A DNA stretch of 64,000 bases from CAZFGK01 sp964518635 (lineage in GTDB: Bacteria; Zixibacteria; MSB-5A5; GN15; FEB-12): assembly GCA_964518635.1 (NCBI GenBank), contig CAZFGK010000005.1:1-64000 (forward strand), in the 5' to 3' direction. Positions within the stretch are counted from its first letter, which is position 1, and the number at the start of each line of letters is the position of its first letter. Made by a program: the position numbers and the translations under genes. Under the pieces are notes generated by a model. The model worked only from the letters and a program-made list of their open reading frames with translations, did no database searches and was not told where the DNA came from. This document shows positions 1 to 9,539 of the stretch, piece by piece.

Positions 1-681
1 TTCCATAATAAGAAGAGACAGTCTTCATTTGTGACGGTCAAACTTGCGACATCTCTTGATGGTGCTATTGCAACTGCAAAAGGTGAATCGAAGTGGATCA
101 CCGGAGAGTCGGCTCGTGCTGCAGGACGAGAACTTCGCGCTGAAGTCGATGCAGTCATTGTCGGGAGTCGAACTGCCGAGCGGGACAATCCCGCGCTTAC
201 AACCAGAATTTCGAAAAAGAAAAATCCTTATCGGATTGTCGTTTGTGGCAACCGAGTCCTCTCGCAAAAGCTGGCTCTCATCACTTCGAATGCAGACTCC
301 AAAACGATTCTCGCCGTTCCGGAGATGCACGCGTCCCGCTATCGAAAGTTTGAGACCCGGTATGGGGTAGCTGTCTGGTCATGTAAATCAGACCGGAAAG
401 GGGATGTGAATCTTCAGCACTTGATGAAAAAGTGCTGGGAGTTTGGATTTTGTTCGATTCTGGTCGAAGGGGGAGGGGAGCTGATTGCCTCTTTTCTGAA
501 GGAAAAATTAGTCAACGAGTGGCATCAGTTTCTTTCTCCAAAGATCATTGGCGGAGGAAAACAGAGTGTTGCGGCATTTTCATCCGTTCCACTCGCGAAA
601 CGCCCTCGTCTCCTGCTTACTCATATCAATTTGTATGGAGAAGATATCGAACTGGTTGGGAATGTGGAGTACCCTCGATAG
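1..681 (+). CDS. ribD: Riboflavin biosynthesis RibD, C-terminal reductase domain (5' end outside window)
   Basis: This is the 3' part of ribD, the bifunctional deaminase/reductase of riboflavin synthesis. The frame is open to the left edge of the window. The first visible residues lead into VTVKLATSLDGAIA, which is the start of the RibD reductase domain (NADPH-dependent 5-amino-6-ribosylamino-uracil reductase). TGESAR, VDAVIVGSRTA and LVEGGGELIASFL follow, as expected of that domain. A GTG at position 31 could be read as a start, but it falls inside the conserved reductase strand, so I treat the gene as truncated by the window and not as a stand-alone reductase. It lies one base before ribE, so the two are probably co-transcribed. 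The deaminase half is not visible. Confidence 0.9.
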   Translation, partial: FHNKKRQSSFVTVKLATSLDGAIATAKGESKWITGESARAAGRELRAEVDAVIVGSRTAERDNPALTTRISKKKNPYRIVVCGNRVLSQKLALITSNADSKTILAVPEMHASRYRKFETRYGVAVWSCKSDRKGDVNLQHLMKKCWEFGFCSILVEGGGELIASFLKEKLVNEWHQFLSPKIIGGGKQSVAAFSSVPLAKRPRLLLTHINLYGEDIELVGNVEYPR

Positions 682-682
682 T

Positions 683-1333
683 ATGTTCACCGGACTTGTT
701 GAATCTCTCGGCAATGTCATAAAGAGTGAGCAGATCGGCTCTGGGCTTCGACTACATCTTTCAGCCCCATACGCAGGTGAACTGAGCATCGGTGAGTCTA
801 TTGCCGTCAATGGGGTCTGCTTGAGTGTGATCTCGAAATCAAACGCTTCTTTTGCTGTCGAGATTTCTCCTGAGACTGTCTCACGTACGATGTTGGGTGA
901 AATTGAAGCGGGTGCGCAAGTCAATCTTGAACGCGCGCTTCTGCCGACGACACGTCTTGGCGGACACTTTGTTACCGGACATGTTGACTGCGTAGGCGAA
1001 ATTCTCTCGAACGAGCGAATCGGGGAGTTTCACCGAATGCGTGTACAGATTCCGGAGTCATATCAGAGTTTAATAGTCGAGAAGGGTTCGATTGCCATTG
1101 ACGGCATTTCACTGACGATCAATTCGATTCCAATTCATTCCGAGATTGAAATTATGATTATTCCACATACTCTCAAGGCAACCACAGCAGATCTTTGGCG
1201 AACGGGCAGCCGTGTACACCTTGAATTTGATTTGATTGCCAAACAGATTGCACGAATGGTCGGACTCTACACCGGACAGAGAAATGAGATGCAGCCACAA
1301 CCAGCAGGAACGATAATCGGGGCGTTCGAATGA
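683..1333 (+). CDS. ribE: Riboflavin synthase, alpha chain
   Basis: Riboflavin synthase dismutates two 6,7-dimethyl-8-ribityllumazine molecules to riboflavin. The protein is 216 residues, the usual length, and begins with the hallmark MFTGLVESLG. It shows the two tandem lumazine-binding barrels of the family: the first is residues 1 to about 95, and the second starts near ARLGGHFVTGHVDCVG-like sequence (here TTRLGGHFVTGHVDC). The frame is open further upstream, but the ATG at 683 matches the family N-terminus exactly and sits one base after the ribD stop. The stop overlaps the ribBA start as ATGA, which indicates translational coupling in the rib operon. Confidence 0.95.
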   Translation: MFTGLVESLGNVIKSEQIGSGLRLHLSAPYAGELSIGESIAVNGVCLSVISKSNASFAVEISPETVSRTMLGEIEAGAQVNLERALLPTTRLGGHFVTGHVDCVGEILSNERIGEFHRMRVQIPESYQSLIVEKGSIAIDGISLTINSIPIHSEIEIMIIPHTLKATTADLWRTGSRVHLEFDLIAKQIARMVGLYTGQRNEMQPQPAGTIIGAFE

Positions 1334-2529
1334 AACAGACAGGATCACAGGTGCACCGGGCGATCGAAGCAATTCGTCGAGGCGAAATGGTCATAGTTGT
1401 CGATGACGCCGACCGTGAGAATGAAGGAGACTTCGTTCTTGCGGCTGAGTCGATCACCGCTGAGCAGGTCAATTTTCTTGTCACGCATGGTCGCGGATTG
1501 GTCTGCGTACCGCTCACTCGTGGACGTGCCGCTGACTTGCAGCTCGAGCTTATGGTCAATCAGAACACGGCTCGATTGTCAACGCAGTTTACAATTTCAG
1601 TCGATGCCCTTCATGGAACCAGCACCGGCATCTCTGCGGCTGATCGGGCGATTACCATTCGTACATTATCCGATCCCGCTACACGGCCGGAGATTCTCGG
1701 TCGTCCCGGACATATCTTTCCACTCCTTGCTCACGAGCAAGGGCTTCTCGGACGTCCCGGCCATACAGAAGCAGCGGTTGATCTTTGCCGCCTTGCAGGG
1801 AGGCAGCCGGTAGGGGTAGTCTGTGAGATAATGGCCGAGGATGGTAGCATGGCGCACGGAGAGAGACTTCGCGAGATCGCGTCGACACACAATATGCCGC
1901 TGGTGACCATTCGAGAATTGATTGCGCATCTTCGCGCTGGGCAGGGGCTTGTCCACCGTACAGCAAGTGTTCGCTTTCCGACGAAGTGGGGGAACTTTAC
2001 GCTTCATGTCTACCACTCCGATCAGGATGGGAAAGATCATCTCGCGATTACGAAGGGGGACCTGTTGTCGGTTGATGCCCCTCTGGTGCGGGTGCATTCG
2101 AGCTGTCTGACCGGCGATCTCTTTGGGTCCTGCCGTTGTGATTGCGGCGATCAACTTCATGCGGCGTTGACGCTGATCGAGACGACCGGAGTCGGGGCAG
2201 TGATATACATGTTACAGGAGGGGCGCGGAATCGGACTCGCGAATAAGATTCTTGCCTATAAGTTGCAGGATGAAGGACGCGATACCGTTGAAGCAAATCA
2301 GGATCTTGGATTCGAAGCGGATCTTCGAAGTTATGAAATCAGTGCGGCGATCTTGCGTGACCTGGGGCTATCTCAGGTACGTCTCCTGACCAACAACCCG
2401 GCCAAAGTTAATGGACTGACGGAATCAGGAATCACGGTCGTTGAGCGAGTACCCTTGCAGGCTGAGGTCACCCCGTACAACGCACATTATCTTGATGTGA
2501 AAAGAGAGAAGCTCGGGCACAAATTATGA
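1330..2529 (+). CDS. ribBA: Bifunctional 3,4-dihydroxy-2-butanone-4-phosphate synthase / GTP cyclohydrolase II
   Basis: A 399-residue fusion supplies both precursors of the riboflavin pathway. The N-terminal half (about 1-200) is DHBP synthase, with the acidic metal-binding stretch DDADRENEGDFV and HTEAAVDLCRLAG. The C-terminal half (about 205-399) is GTP cyclohydrolase II. It has the zinc-cysteine segment CLTGDLFGSCRCDCGDQL, then QEGRGIGL and the NNPAKVNGL motif. All zinc cysteines are present, so both activities are probably intact. The gene overlaps its neighbours by four bases on each side (ATGA with ribE and with ribH), a tightly coupled operon. Confidence 0.96.
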   Translation: MKQTGSQVHRAIEAIRRGEMVIVVDDADRENEGDFVLAAESITAEQVNFLVTHGRGLVCVPLTRGRAADLQLELMVNQNTARLSTQFTISVDALHGTSTGISAADRAITIRTLSDPATRPEILGRPGHIFPLLAHEQGLLGRPGHTEAAVDLCRLAGRQPVGVVCEIMAEDGSMAHGERLREIASTHNMPLVTIRELIAHLRAGQGLVHRTASVRFPTKWGNFTLHVYHSDQDGKDHLAITKGDLLSVDAPLVRVHSSCLTGDLFGSCRCDCGDQLHAALTLIETTGVGAVIYMLQEGRGIGLANKILAYKLQDEGRDTVEANQDLGFEADLRSYEISAAILRDLGLSQVRLLTNNPAKVNGLTESGITVVERVPLQAEVTPYNAHYLDVKREKLGHKL

Positions 2530-3017
2530 GCAGATTTCAGCCGTCAGAAAATCAGGAGAAGGGGCCTGCGAATGCGCGAGTAGCAATTATACGCAGCAGA
2601 TTTAATGAGTCGATCACATCATCCCTACAAGAGAGCTGCATCAGGGGGCTTCGTGAACGGGGAATGTCAGAGACCGCGATAACATTGAGTACGGTTCCGG
2701 GTGCTTTCGAACTCCCTTTTGCAGCAAAGCAGCTGGCGCAGACCGGCCGATATGACGCAGTGATCTGTCTTGGTGCGGTGATACGTGGGGATACCCCTCA
2801 TTTTGAGTATGTATCTGCTGCAGCGGCGGATGGAATTCTCAAAGCAGGGCTTGAGACCGGCGTTCCGGTCATTTTTGGGGTATTGACCGTTGATTCGATG
2901 GAACAGGCGATGGCTCGAGTGGGGGAGAATGCCTCAGCGGGTGATAAAGGTCGGGAAGCGGGCATGACAGCGGTTGACATGATCCTCTGGCGGAACGAGT
3001 TTGTCCCTCATGGGTGA
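2526..3017 (+). CDS. ribH: 6,7-dimethyl-8-ribityllumazine synthase
   Basis: Lumazine synthase condenses the ribBA and ribD products into the substrate of riboflavin synthase. The protein is 163 residues. Family motifs visible are IIRSRFNESIT near residue 25, VPGAFELPFAAKQLA, and the catalytic-loop stretch CLGAVIRGDTPHFEYV with the conserved histidine. The start codon is in the ATGA overlap with ribBA. The 3' end overlaps the nusB start by eight bases. No feature suggests an unusual capsid assembly state. Confidence 0.95.
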   Translation: MSRFQPSENQEKGPANARVAIIRSRFNESITSSLQESCIRGLRERGMSETAITLSTVPGAFELPFAAKQLAQTGRYDAVICLGAVIRGDTPHFEYVSAAAADGILKAGLETGVPVIFGVLTVDSMEQAMARVGENASAGDKGREAGMTAVDMILWRNEFVPHG

Positions 3018-3453
3018 TACACTACGACGGAAAGCACGGGAGGCCGCCCTCAAGGCACTCTATGCCAGCGAAGCGACAGGTTTGCCGCGGGAGGAGATCG
3101 TCAAGTCGATTATCGACACTGCCGAACTTCCGGAACGTCATGCGGAATTCGCTCAGGCACTTTTTTTCGCTGTTCGGGATGATCTCGACTGGCTCGACAC
3201 GACCATCGGTCGTTGCGCCCACAACTGGGCGGTTGAGCGACTTGCTTCGCTGGATCGGAATATTATACGTCTGGCGATGGCGGAATTGCGTCATATGCCT
3301 GACACTCCCGAAAAAGTAGTCATCAACGAAGCACTAGAACTTGCCAAGCTGTATTCAACAGCTGATTCGTCGTCGTTTATCAACGGCATACTTGACCGTT
3401 TCGTCCGAGAGGAGCTTACTCACAAACCAAGCCCTCGTATCGAACCGGTCTGA
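3010..3453 (+). CDS. nusB: Transcription antitermination factor NusB
   Basis: NusB is an RNA-binding antitermination protein that acts with NusE/S10. The protein has 147 residues and starts RRKAREAALKALYASE, typical of the family. The C-terminal half contains LDRNIIRLAMAEL, VVINEALELAKLYS and SFINGILD, all conserved in NusB. A TTG at 3001 would add three residues, but the ATG at 3010 is preferred because it gives the standard N-terminus and overlaps ribH by eight bases. The ribH-nusB arrangement is common across bacteria. Confidence 0.95.
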   Translation: MGDTLRRKAREAALKALYASEATGLPREEIVKSIIDTAELPERHAEFAQALFFAVRDDLDWLDTTIGRCAHNWAVERLASLDRNIIRLAMAELRHMPDTPEKVVINEALELAKLYSTADSSSFINGILDRFVREELTHKPSPRIEPV

Positions 3454-3630
3454 GCCTCTTGCTTAGCCAGACTGGCATTCTCCTCTCACTTTTCCTTACT
3501 GGACAGTTGGGCTCGAACTTGGTTTATTCTGCGCCTTCATGAACCATCTGCTCAATTTCTCTCATCGTTTCAATTTTCTCACTGATGGGGTGCTCTCGTA
3601 TCTCTCCCTCTGCCCGGTATTCCTTCAGGC

Positions 3631-6567
3631 ATGAACGAACAACCATTGGTTTCTCGCTCTGGATGGTTCGGTTTTGGTCTTGTCGTCGGTCTATCGTTGT
3701 TGGTCTATGCCCTGACGATGGCACCGACTCTCTCGTTCTGGGATTGCGGCGAGTTTATTGCGACCGCATCAATCCTTGGAATCCCGCATCCGCCGGGCTC
3801 GCCACTGTATGTCTTCATTGGACGACTTTTTTCAATCCTTCCGATCGCATCCGATCCGGCAGTGCGGGTGAATCTTCTTTCGGCAGTCAGTTCTGCGATT
3901 GCCGCCGGATTTCTTTTTCTTTCGATTCTCGCCGTCACTCGTGACTGGGTCCTGACCGATTCAAAAAAAGCTGATCAGTCTATTCGCTTTCTGGCCGCAG
4001 CCACTGGTGCTCTACTTGCCGCCTTTGGACTCACCCAGTGGAATAATTCAGTAGAAGCGGAAGTCTATGGGCTCGCGATGGCGATTCTCTTTGCGGTTCT
4101 TCTGTTGACCATTGGACTTCTGCAGACTCAGGATCAAGGTCTTAGATGGAAATATCTGATTCTTTCGATTTTCCTCTCGGTCCTTGGTGTCGCAGTGCAT
4201 ATGACCGTCGCTCTGATGCTGCCGATACTACTCATCGTTGGTTCGCTGCGATCTGATACTCCGAAGCAGGCCTATCAGGATCTTCTTCTATTAGTATTTT
4301 TTATTCTCTGCGCGCTGGTAGCATTTTCGTCGAAGGCAGGGGAACTTCCTCTCTGGCTGTTTGGGATTCCATTTGGAGTCTTGTCGATCCTTCTCTTGAC
4401 CTATGCGGCGAAAGGAAGATGGTCGCCGATTTGTCGTATCTCGTCGTTCTTATCACTCGCACCGATTCTCATTTTGATCGCTCCTGCACAGGCGCAATTT
4501 CTGGGACTCATCGGAATAGTCGGAGCGGTTGGGTCGATAGTTGTGACATTGATCTGGCAATTCACTGCTTCATCAGATAAAGACCGCCCACCACGAGCAT
4601 TGCTCACTGCTCACGTTGCGCTCGCAATTCTGCTTCTGATCCAGATATCCGGAGTCATCGGGATGGTGCCATTCATTGTCATCACTGCGTTGGCCGGACT
4701 ACTATTCTTGTGGACCTATCGGGAATGTGTCTATTGGCAGGTGCTGGTCAGTCTCGCCGCCGCTGCGATGGTAGTGACCGGGGTGGTACCATTCGGCATT
4801 GCACTTCTGGTTTCAGTGGCTGTTGCAATCGTCGCTGCGCTTATCAAGCTGCCGGGTTGGAAAGTGGCCCTCACTATTCCAGTGGTTGCAGCAATCGGTT
4901 TTTCTTTCCATCTGACCATTCCGATTCGTTCGGCCCAGCATCCATTAATCAACGAAAATGCTCCTTACCGATCAGTCAGAGCGACGATTGATTTTATCGA
5001 GCGGAAACAGTACGGCAGTGAGTCGATGCTCAAGCGGATGTTTGTCCGTCGTGCGGAATGGACCAACCAGTTTGGTCTGTTTCAGCGGATCGGACTCTAT
5101 GGCTATTTGCAGGAGCAGTCGACTTCTCGGCAGTTTTTTGCGCCATTTCTTCTTTTTGTCGCGTTGTCAATCTGGGAACTGATGCGCCGGAAACCGTCTC
5201 AGGGAGCGGTCTTTTCTATTCTGCTGCTGTTGGCAACCGTGGGGCTTGTCCTCTACATGAACTTTGCAGATGGGACTCGTATCGATCCTCGCACCGGGGA
5301 GGATTATCTCGAAGTTCGGGAGCGGGATTATTTCTTTACACCGGGGTTCATGCTCTTTGGTGCAATGGTTGGAATTGGGATACTCTCATTTTTGTCACTT
5401 TTCCGTACTCTTGGTGTCAGCGTTCGACCGGTGATTGGTCTGATTTTTTCTTCTCTTTGTCTTGCCGCGCTTCCTGCTGGTGCGATTGCCTCAAACTGGT
5501 CGCAGGCCGACCGAAGCAGGGTGTATATCCCCTATGACTATGCTCGTGCATTACTCGATTCGGTCGAACCAAATGGAGTGCTTGTTACTGCCGGAGACAA
5601 CGACACCTTTCCACTCTGGTGTCTGCAACACACCTACAAACATCGTCTGGATGTGCGCGTAGTCAATACTTCACTCGCCAACCTTGACTGGTATATCTCG
5701 CAGTTGCAGGACTACTATGATTTGCCACTCGGTCTGTCAGACGAAGATTTCAGCGCTTTGCGCCCGTTTCGTTCTGAAGATGGACGAGTCTTTATGGTCT
5801 CTGATCAGATAGTGAACGCGATAATCACCCGTTATGTCGACAGTCTACCGATTTATTTTGCGACAACAGTCGGAGCTGATCAGCGTGCGTATGACGGACG
5901 GAATGTCGATTCGCTGCTCGTGCTTGAAGGGGCGGCGCTGCGTTATGATCCAATGAATCGCATCGGAATGACGGTCAATGTCGAAAAATCAGTCCATCTC
6001 TTTCTGGATTCATCCGGTTTCAATTATCGTGGCTATGCTGATCCGACAATTCGAAAAGATGCAGCGACTTTATTTGCCCTGAGCAACATCACCAATGCGG
6101 TGGAAGTCACTGCCGAGACCGTACGCGCACGCGGGGATGTGACAACCGCCGAACGACTAGCACGCCTTGCGGTCGATAGTTTTCCTCGCAGCCGTACGGC
6201 AATCGAGCTGCTTGTCTCACTCTTGATGGAGCAAGGGAAGCAGTCTGAAGCGGATTCCCTTTTGCAGCTCAATCGGGATATCGATATCAGACGAGTTGCG
6301 ATGAGTTCAGTGGCGGTCCTGCGTCAACGAGGAGATGTAGAGGGGACAGTCGCACGCCTTCGCTCGATTTTGGATCAGAGTAACGACTATCGACCGGCGC
6401 TTGATGAACTGATGCGAACACATCTTGCGACCAACAATTTTCGTGGAATGCTTGCTGATCTTCAGCAATGGGTGACACGTAACCCCAACGACTCTGATAT
6501 TGCCCGTGCCTACCAGATGCTTCTCTCCGACAGCACGGTATTCACCCGGGCGAGGAGCGGCCAGTAG
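3631..6567 (+). CDS. DUF2723 (TMEM260-like) polytopic membrane protein, probable protein O-glycosyltransferase
   Basis: This 978-residue protein has a membrane half of about 600 residues with many hydrophobic segments, followed by a soluble C-terminal half that reads like TPR helices. The N-terminus carries the DUF2723 signature, with TLSFWDCGEF at about residue 32 and GIPHPPGSPLY right after it. Other conserved blocks are RERDYFFTPGF and LVTAGDNDTFPLW. The family is GT-C-like; its animal member TMEM260 has been reported as a protein O-mannosyltransferase. I infer a dolichol- or polyprenol-phosphate-sugar-dependent transferase acting outside the cytoplasmic membrane. A GT4 enzyme and a YbhN-like membrane protein follow in the same operon. 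No Shine-Dalgarno is seen before the ATG. Confidence 0.85.
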   Translation: MNEQPLVSRSGWFGFGLVVGLSLLVYALTMAPTLSFWDCGEFIATASILGIPHPPGSPLYVFIGRLFSILPIASDPAVRVNLLSAVSSAIAAGFLFLSILAVTRDWVLTDSKKADQSIRFLAAATGALLAAFGLTQWNNSVEAEVYGLAMAILFAVLLLTIGLLQTQDQGLRWKYLILSIFLSVLGVAVHMTVALMLPILLIVGSLRSDTPKQAYQDLLLLVFFILCALVAFSSKAGELPLWLFGIPFGVLSILLLTYAAKGRWSPICRISSFLSLAPILILIAPAQAQFLGLIGIVGAVGSIVVTLIWQFTASSDKDRPPRALLTAHVALAILLLIQISGVIGMVPFIVITALAGLLFLWTYRECVYWQVLVSLAAAAMVVTGVVPFGIALLVSVAVAIVAALIKLPGWKVALTIPVVAAIGFSFHLTIPIRSAQHPLINENAPYRSVRATIDFIERKQYGSESMLKRMFVRRAEWTNQFGLFQRIGLYGYLQEQSTSRQFFAPFLLFVALSIWELMRRKPSQGAVFSILLLLATVGLVLYMNFADGTRIDPRTGEDYLEVRERDYFFTPGFMLFGAMVGIGILSFLSLFRTLGVSVRPVIGLIFSSLCLAALPAGAIASNWSQADRSRVYIPYDYARALLDSVEPNGVLVTAGDNDTFPLWCLQHTYKHRLDVRVVNTSLANLDWYISQLQDYYDLPLGLSDEDFSALRPFRSEDGRVFMVSDQIVNAIITRYVDSLPIYFATTVGADQRAYDGRNVDSLLVLEGAALRYDPMNRIGMTVNVEKSVHLFLDSSGFNYRGYADPTIRKDAATLFALSNITNAVEVTAETVRARGDVTTAERLARLAVDSFPRSRTAIELLVSLLMEQGKQSEADSLLQLNRDIDIRRVAMSSVAVLRQRGDVEGTVARLRSILDQSNDYRPALDELMRTHLATNNFRGMLADLQQWVTRNPNDSDIARAYQMLLSDSTVFTRARSGQ

Positions 6568-6571
6568 CAGC

Positions 6572-7693
6572 ATGAACATTCTGGCGCTTAACTGGAATGA
6601 TCTGAAGAATCCGTTCGGCGGTGGGGCAGAGGTCCACTTCGAAGAGCTCCTTCGACGTCTGGTGAAAATGGGTCACAAGGTCACGCTGGTCTGTTCTGCA
6701 TGGCCGGGGGCAAGCGAAGATGAAATCGTTCAGGGTGTTCGAATACGCCGCGTAGGATCACGACAGTCATTCAATTTTGTCGTTCCATCGCTGCTCAAAC
6801 AGCTAGCTAAAGAAGAGCAATTTGATCTTCTGATAGAAGACATTAACAAGATTCCGTTTTACACACCGTGCTATTTGAAATTACCGACACTGGTAGTGAT
6901 CCCTCATCTTTTTGCGACGACAGTCTTTCAGGAGGTCAATCCGGTTCTTGCCAGCTATGTCTACCTTGCTGAAATGCCGATGATCTCTGTCTATAAGCGA
7001 TTTCTGTTTAATGTTATCTCCGAGTCAACCGCTGATGAGATCGTCGCTCGTGGTGTTCCGGCAAATCAGGTGAGTGTGATTCATTGTGGTATCGACCGGG
7101 GGACGTATTCGTACGATCCATTGATACAAAAATTCACTGAGCCAACCGTGCTTTATCTTGGGCGCATCAAGAAATACAAATCCATTCAGCATCTCATAGC
7201 CGCCTGTGCACTGCTTCGGAAAGAGATTCCAGATATTCGATTGGTGATTGTAGGTGATGGAGATTATACCCCGACTCTCAAGAAGCAGGTCGCAGACTTG
7301 CAACTGGAGAAGCAGGTACATTTCACAGGATACGTTTCCAAAGAGGTAAAAGTCGACTATCTGCGCCGATCGCATGTCGCCGTCCTTCCGTCTATCAAAG
7401 AAGGGTGGGGGCTGACCAATATCGAAGCAAATGCAGTCGGAACGGTCGCCATCGCGGCAAACTCCCCCGGGTTGCGTGATTCGGTCAAAGATGGACACTC
7501 GGGATTACTCTATCCGTACGGTGACATTCAGGCCCTCGCGGAGAAACTGAAGTTGGTATTGACCAATGATATTGAGCGAGTGCGTCTTGAATCCGGAGCA
7601 CGTGAGTGGGCGAATCGATTCGACTGGGATCGAGCGGCAGAGCAATTTGCCGCGCTTCTTCCGCAGGTAGTTGCGCGCGGGGCACGCCCATGA
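6572..7693 (+). CDS. Family 4 glycosyltransferase
   Basis: This is a 373-residue retaining GT-B glycosyltransferase. The N-terminal acceptor domain starts MNILALNWNDLKNPFGGGAE, and the GGGAE loop is typical of GT4. The C-terminal nucleotide-sugar domain has VLYLGRIKKYKSIQHLI, IVGDGDYT and the EX7E motif in KEGWGLTNIEANAVGT. The sugar donor and acceptor cannot be told from sequence. The start is four bases after the DUF2723 stop, with GGAG about 14 bases upstream. The stop overlaps the next start as ATGA. I infer it builds a glycan or glycolipid used by its neighbours. Confidence 0.9.
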   Translation: MNILALNWNDLKNPFGGGAEVHFEELLRRLVKMGHKVTLVCSAWPGASEDEIVQGVRIRRVGSRQSFNFVVPSLLKQLAKEEQFDLLIEDINKIPFYTPCYLKLPTLVVIPHLFATTVFQEVNPVLASYVYLAEMPMISVYKRFLFNVISESTADEIVARGVPANQVSVIHCGIDRGTYSYDPLIQKFTEPTVLYLGRIKKYKSIQHLIAACALLRKEIPDIRLVIVGDGDYTPTLKKQVADLQLEKQVHFTGYVSKEVKVDYLRRSHVAVLPSIKEGWGLTNIEANAVGTVAIAANSPGLRDSVKDGHSGLLYPYGDIQALAEKLKLVLTNDIERVRLESGAREWANRFDWDRAAEQFAALLPQVVARGARP

Positions 7694-8694
7694 ACAAACG
7701 GACGTTGTCGATTGTCATCGGGATTGTCGTTTCGATTTTACTGATCTGGTTGCTTATTCGAGGGATTGATTTCGATAAAATGAGCGCGGCTTTGGCCTCA
7801 GCAGATTATCGCTGGCTGATTCCGAATATGCTGCTGATTATTTTTTCCATGTTTCTGCGAGCCTGGCGATGGCGGTATATGCTTGATCCTATTGCACGAG
7901 TTGCTTACAGGCCACTTCTCTCAGCGACCAGTATTGGCTTCATGGCAAATAACCTCCTGCCACTTCGTCTCGGCGAATTCGCTCGTGCCTATTCACTTTC
8001 GTTTCAGGAACCGAGAGTCAGCAAGTCAGCGACATTGGCGACTGTCTTCGTTGAGCGCATGGTCTTCGATCTTGTGGCTTTGTTGGTCATCTTTGAATTC
8101 GTTGCGCTGACTGCGCACTCGGCAGTGGATGATCGCCTTCAATTTGGCGCGCTTCTGGCTGGAGGGGTCGCACTGACTGGGCTTCTCTTTGTCATTCTGC
8201 TTTCTCTCAATCCCGGACGAGCAGGGGAGATGATCGGCAAATATGTCCCGTTTGCATCTGACAAGATTCGCGCAACGGTGGCGGAGACGATCAGCAAGTT
8301 TTCTCGCGGAGTCGAGTTTATGCGTGATCCCAGAAAACTCCTGCCGGTTATTTTCTATACAGTCATTATCTGGATCATCATGGGAGTATCAAACTACTTT
8401 GTCTTCATCGCTTTTGGCTTTGATCTGCCGCTGACTGCTTCATTTGTGCTACTGGTAATGGTCTCGATCTCGATTCTGATTCCATCCTCACCGGGGTTTG
8501 TCGGGGTCTATCATGCGGCGGCTGCATACACGCTCAGCTTGTACAATATCCCCGCTGAAAACGCACTTTCATTTTCGGTGATTCTCCATCTGGCTCAGTA
8601 TATCCCGATTACGTTGCTTGGACTCTACTTCCTGCGGTCGCAACATCTTTCCCTCTCGGCCCTTCGCAAAGAAGCCGAGCAGGGGGCTTCATAG
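7690..8694 (+). CDS. YbhN/UPF0104 family integral membrane protein (LPG synthase TM-region superfamily)
   Basis: The protein has 334 residues and about eight hydrophobic segments, with the family pattern RAWRWRYML near residue 57, then GFMANNLLPLRLGEFARA and ERMVFDL, and SSPGFVGVYHAAAAY in the C-terminal part. These match PF03706, the membrane domain shared by MprF, AglD and YbhN. Family members have been linked to lipid flipping or lipid-linked sugar transfer; no soluble catalytic domain is present here. Coupled to the upstream GT4 by ATGA, it may move or use the lipid-linked product. The exact role is unknown. Confidence 0.85.
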   Translation: MNKRTLSIVIGIVVSILLIWLLIRGIDFDKMSAALASADYRWLIPNMLLIIFSMFLRAWRWRYMLDPIARVAYRPLLSATSIGFMANNLLPLRLGEFARAYSLSFQEPRVSKSATLATVFVERMVFDLVALLVIFEFVALTAHSAVDDRLQFGALLAGGVALTGLLFVILLSLNPGRAGEMIGKYVPFASDKIRATVAETISKFSRGVEFMRDPRKLLPVIFYTVIIWIIMGVSNYFVFIAFGFDLPLTASFVLLVMVSISILIPSSPGFVGVYHAAAAYTLSLYNIPAENALSFSVILHLAQYIPITLLGLYFLRSQHLSLSALRKEAEQGAS

Positions 8695-8719
8695 TCTCGC
8701 GCTGTCGTTTTGTTCAAAC

Positions 8720-8748
8720 TTGATTGATCGACCCAACGAGGGTAGAGT
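8720..8748 (+). promoter_or_regulatory. Sigma70-like promoter placed for a leaderless transcript of the 8755 gene
   Basis: TTGATT (8720-8725), 17-base spacer, TAGAGT (8743-8748), then exactly six bases to the ATG at 8755. There is no Shine-Dalgarno between the -10 box and the start, so transcription would begin at or next to the A of the ATG. Confidence 0.6.
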
Positions 8749-8754
8749 CAATCC

Positions 8755-9288
8755 ATGCTTCGATGGTTTCTCGTACTCGCTCTCTTTGGTTTGGCTGGAT
8801 TGATTCTGTATTATCAGTCAAGCCAGCGATCTGACGCCCAAAAGGCGGCCTATCAGACTGGGTATGTGAAGGGATCGGACGAGCAGCGACCACACGTACT
8901 CGCTGCGGATAGTCTCCGGGATTCGCTTGCAAAACTGGAATCGGAGAAACGGCAGCGGGACACCGCGTATCGCAATCTCCTCGAGGTGAATGACTCCCTT
9001 GAAGCACTGGCGAATTCTCAGTCGACCAAGATCGATGATCTATCCAAGTCAGTTCGACTCGCGGCGACAACCTCAAAAGGGACGGGAAAACCTGCCATTG
9101 CCAAGCCGGTGACATCTCATTCACAGGCATTGGCTTACTACAAGAAGCGGTACGAGTCTCTTCCGGGAGACCTGACCAGCTATGAGCGTCAGGTTGCAGT
9201 TCGTGAAATACGACTGGAGACCGCCAACAAATTCTCTTTGTCGCTCAGCGAATTCGAAGAGCTCAGAACCGCCGAAAAGCTCCCCTAA
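8755..9288 (+). CDS. Membrane-anchored coiled-coil protein of unknown function
   Basis: A 177-residue protein that I do not recognise. Residues about 3-20 form one hydrophobic helix (LRWFLVLALFGLAGLILYY), after which the chain is polar. A heptad-like region follows (about 50-95, DSLRDSLAKLESEKRQRD onward), then a basic low-complexity linker (TTSKGTGKPAIAKP) and a charged helical tail. It is most simply a single-pass inner-membrane protein with a periplasmic or cytoplasmic coiled coil. The start is supported by the promoter ending six bases upstream. It is separated from the YbhN-like gene by 60 bases, so it is its own transcription unit. Confidence 0.7.
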   Translation: MLRWFLVLALFGLAGLILYYQSSQRSDAQKAAYQTGYVKGSDEQRPHVLAADSLRDSLAKLESEKRQRDTAYRNLLEVNDSLEALANSQSTKIDDLSKSVRLAATTSKGTGKPAIAKPVTSHSQALAYYKKRYESLPGDLTSYERQVAVREIRLETANKFSLSLSEFEELRTAEKLP

Positions 9289-9539
9289 ACTCCCTTCCAT
9301 TAATTCTCTGTGTTTTGCGTCGCAGTTCCTGCGGAATGATGGCATTAAAGATCGCATTCCCAGATATTTCCTCTGCGTTCAACTGACAACAATCGTCACA
9401 TCCTCTAGGCATCAATGTTGAACGACTGGCATCCGAGACGATATGACCGGGTCATGGAGCGCTCAAAGATCGCCGACTCGGTTATCTGAGACAGATTGAT
9501 AGCGTGTGTGAATACGGCCTTTGGCGAAAGGAGTTTTCT

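Noticed and set aside
1666..2160. Minus-strand frame of 164 codons
   Set aside because: It is antisense to ribBA.
9504..9539. Longer start for the 55-residue gene
   Set aside because: GTG at 9504 lacks a ribosome site, whereas AAGGAG stands right before the ATG at 9540.
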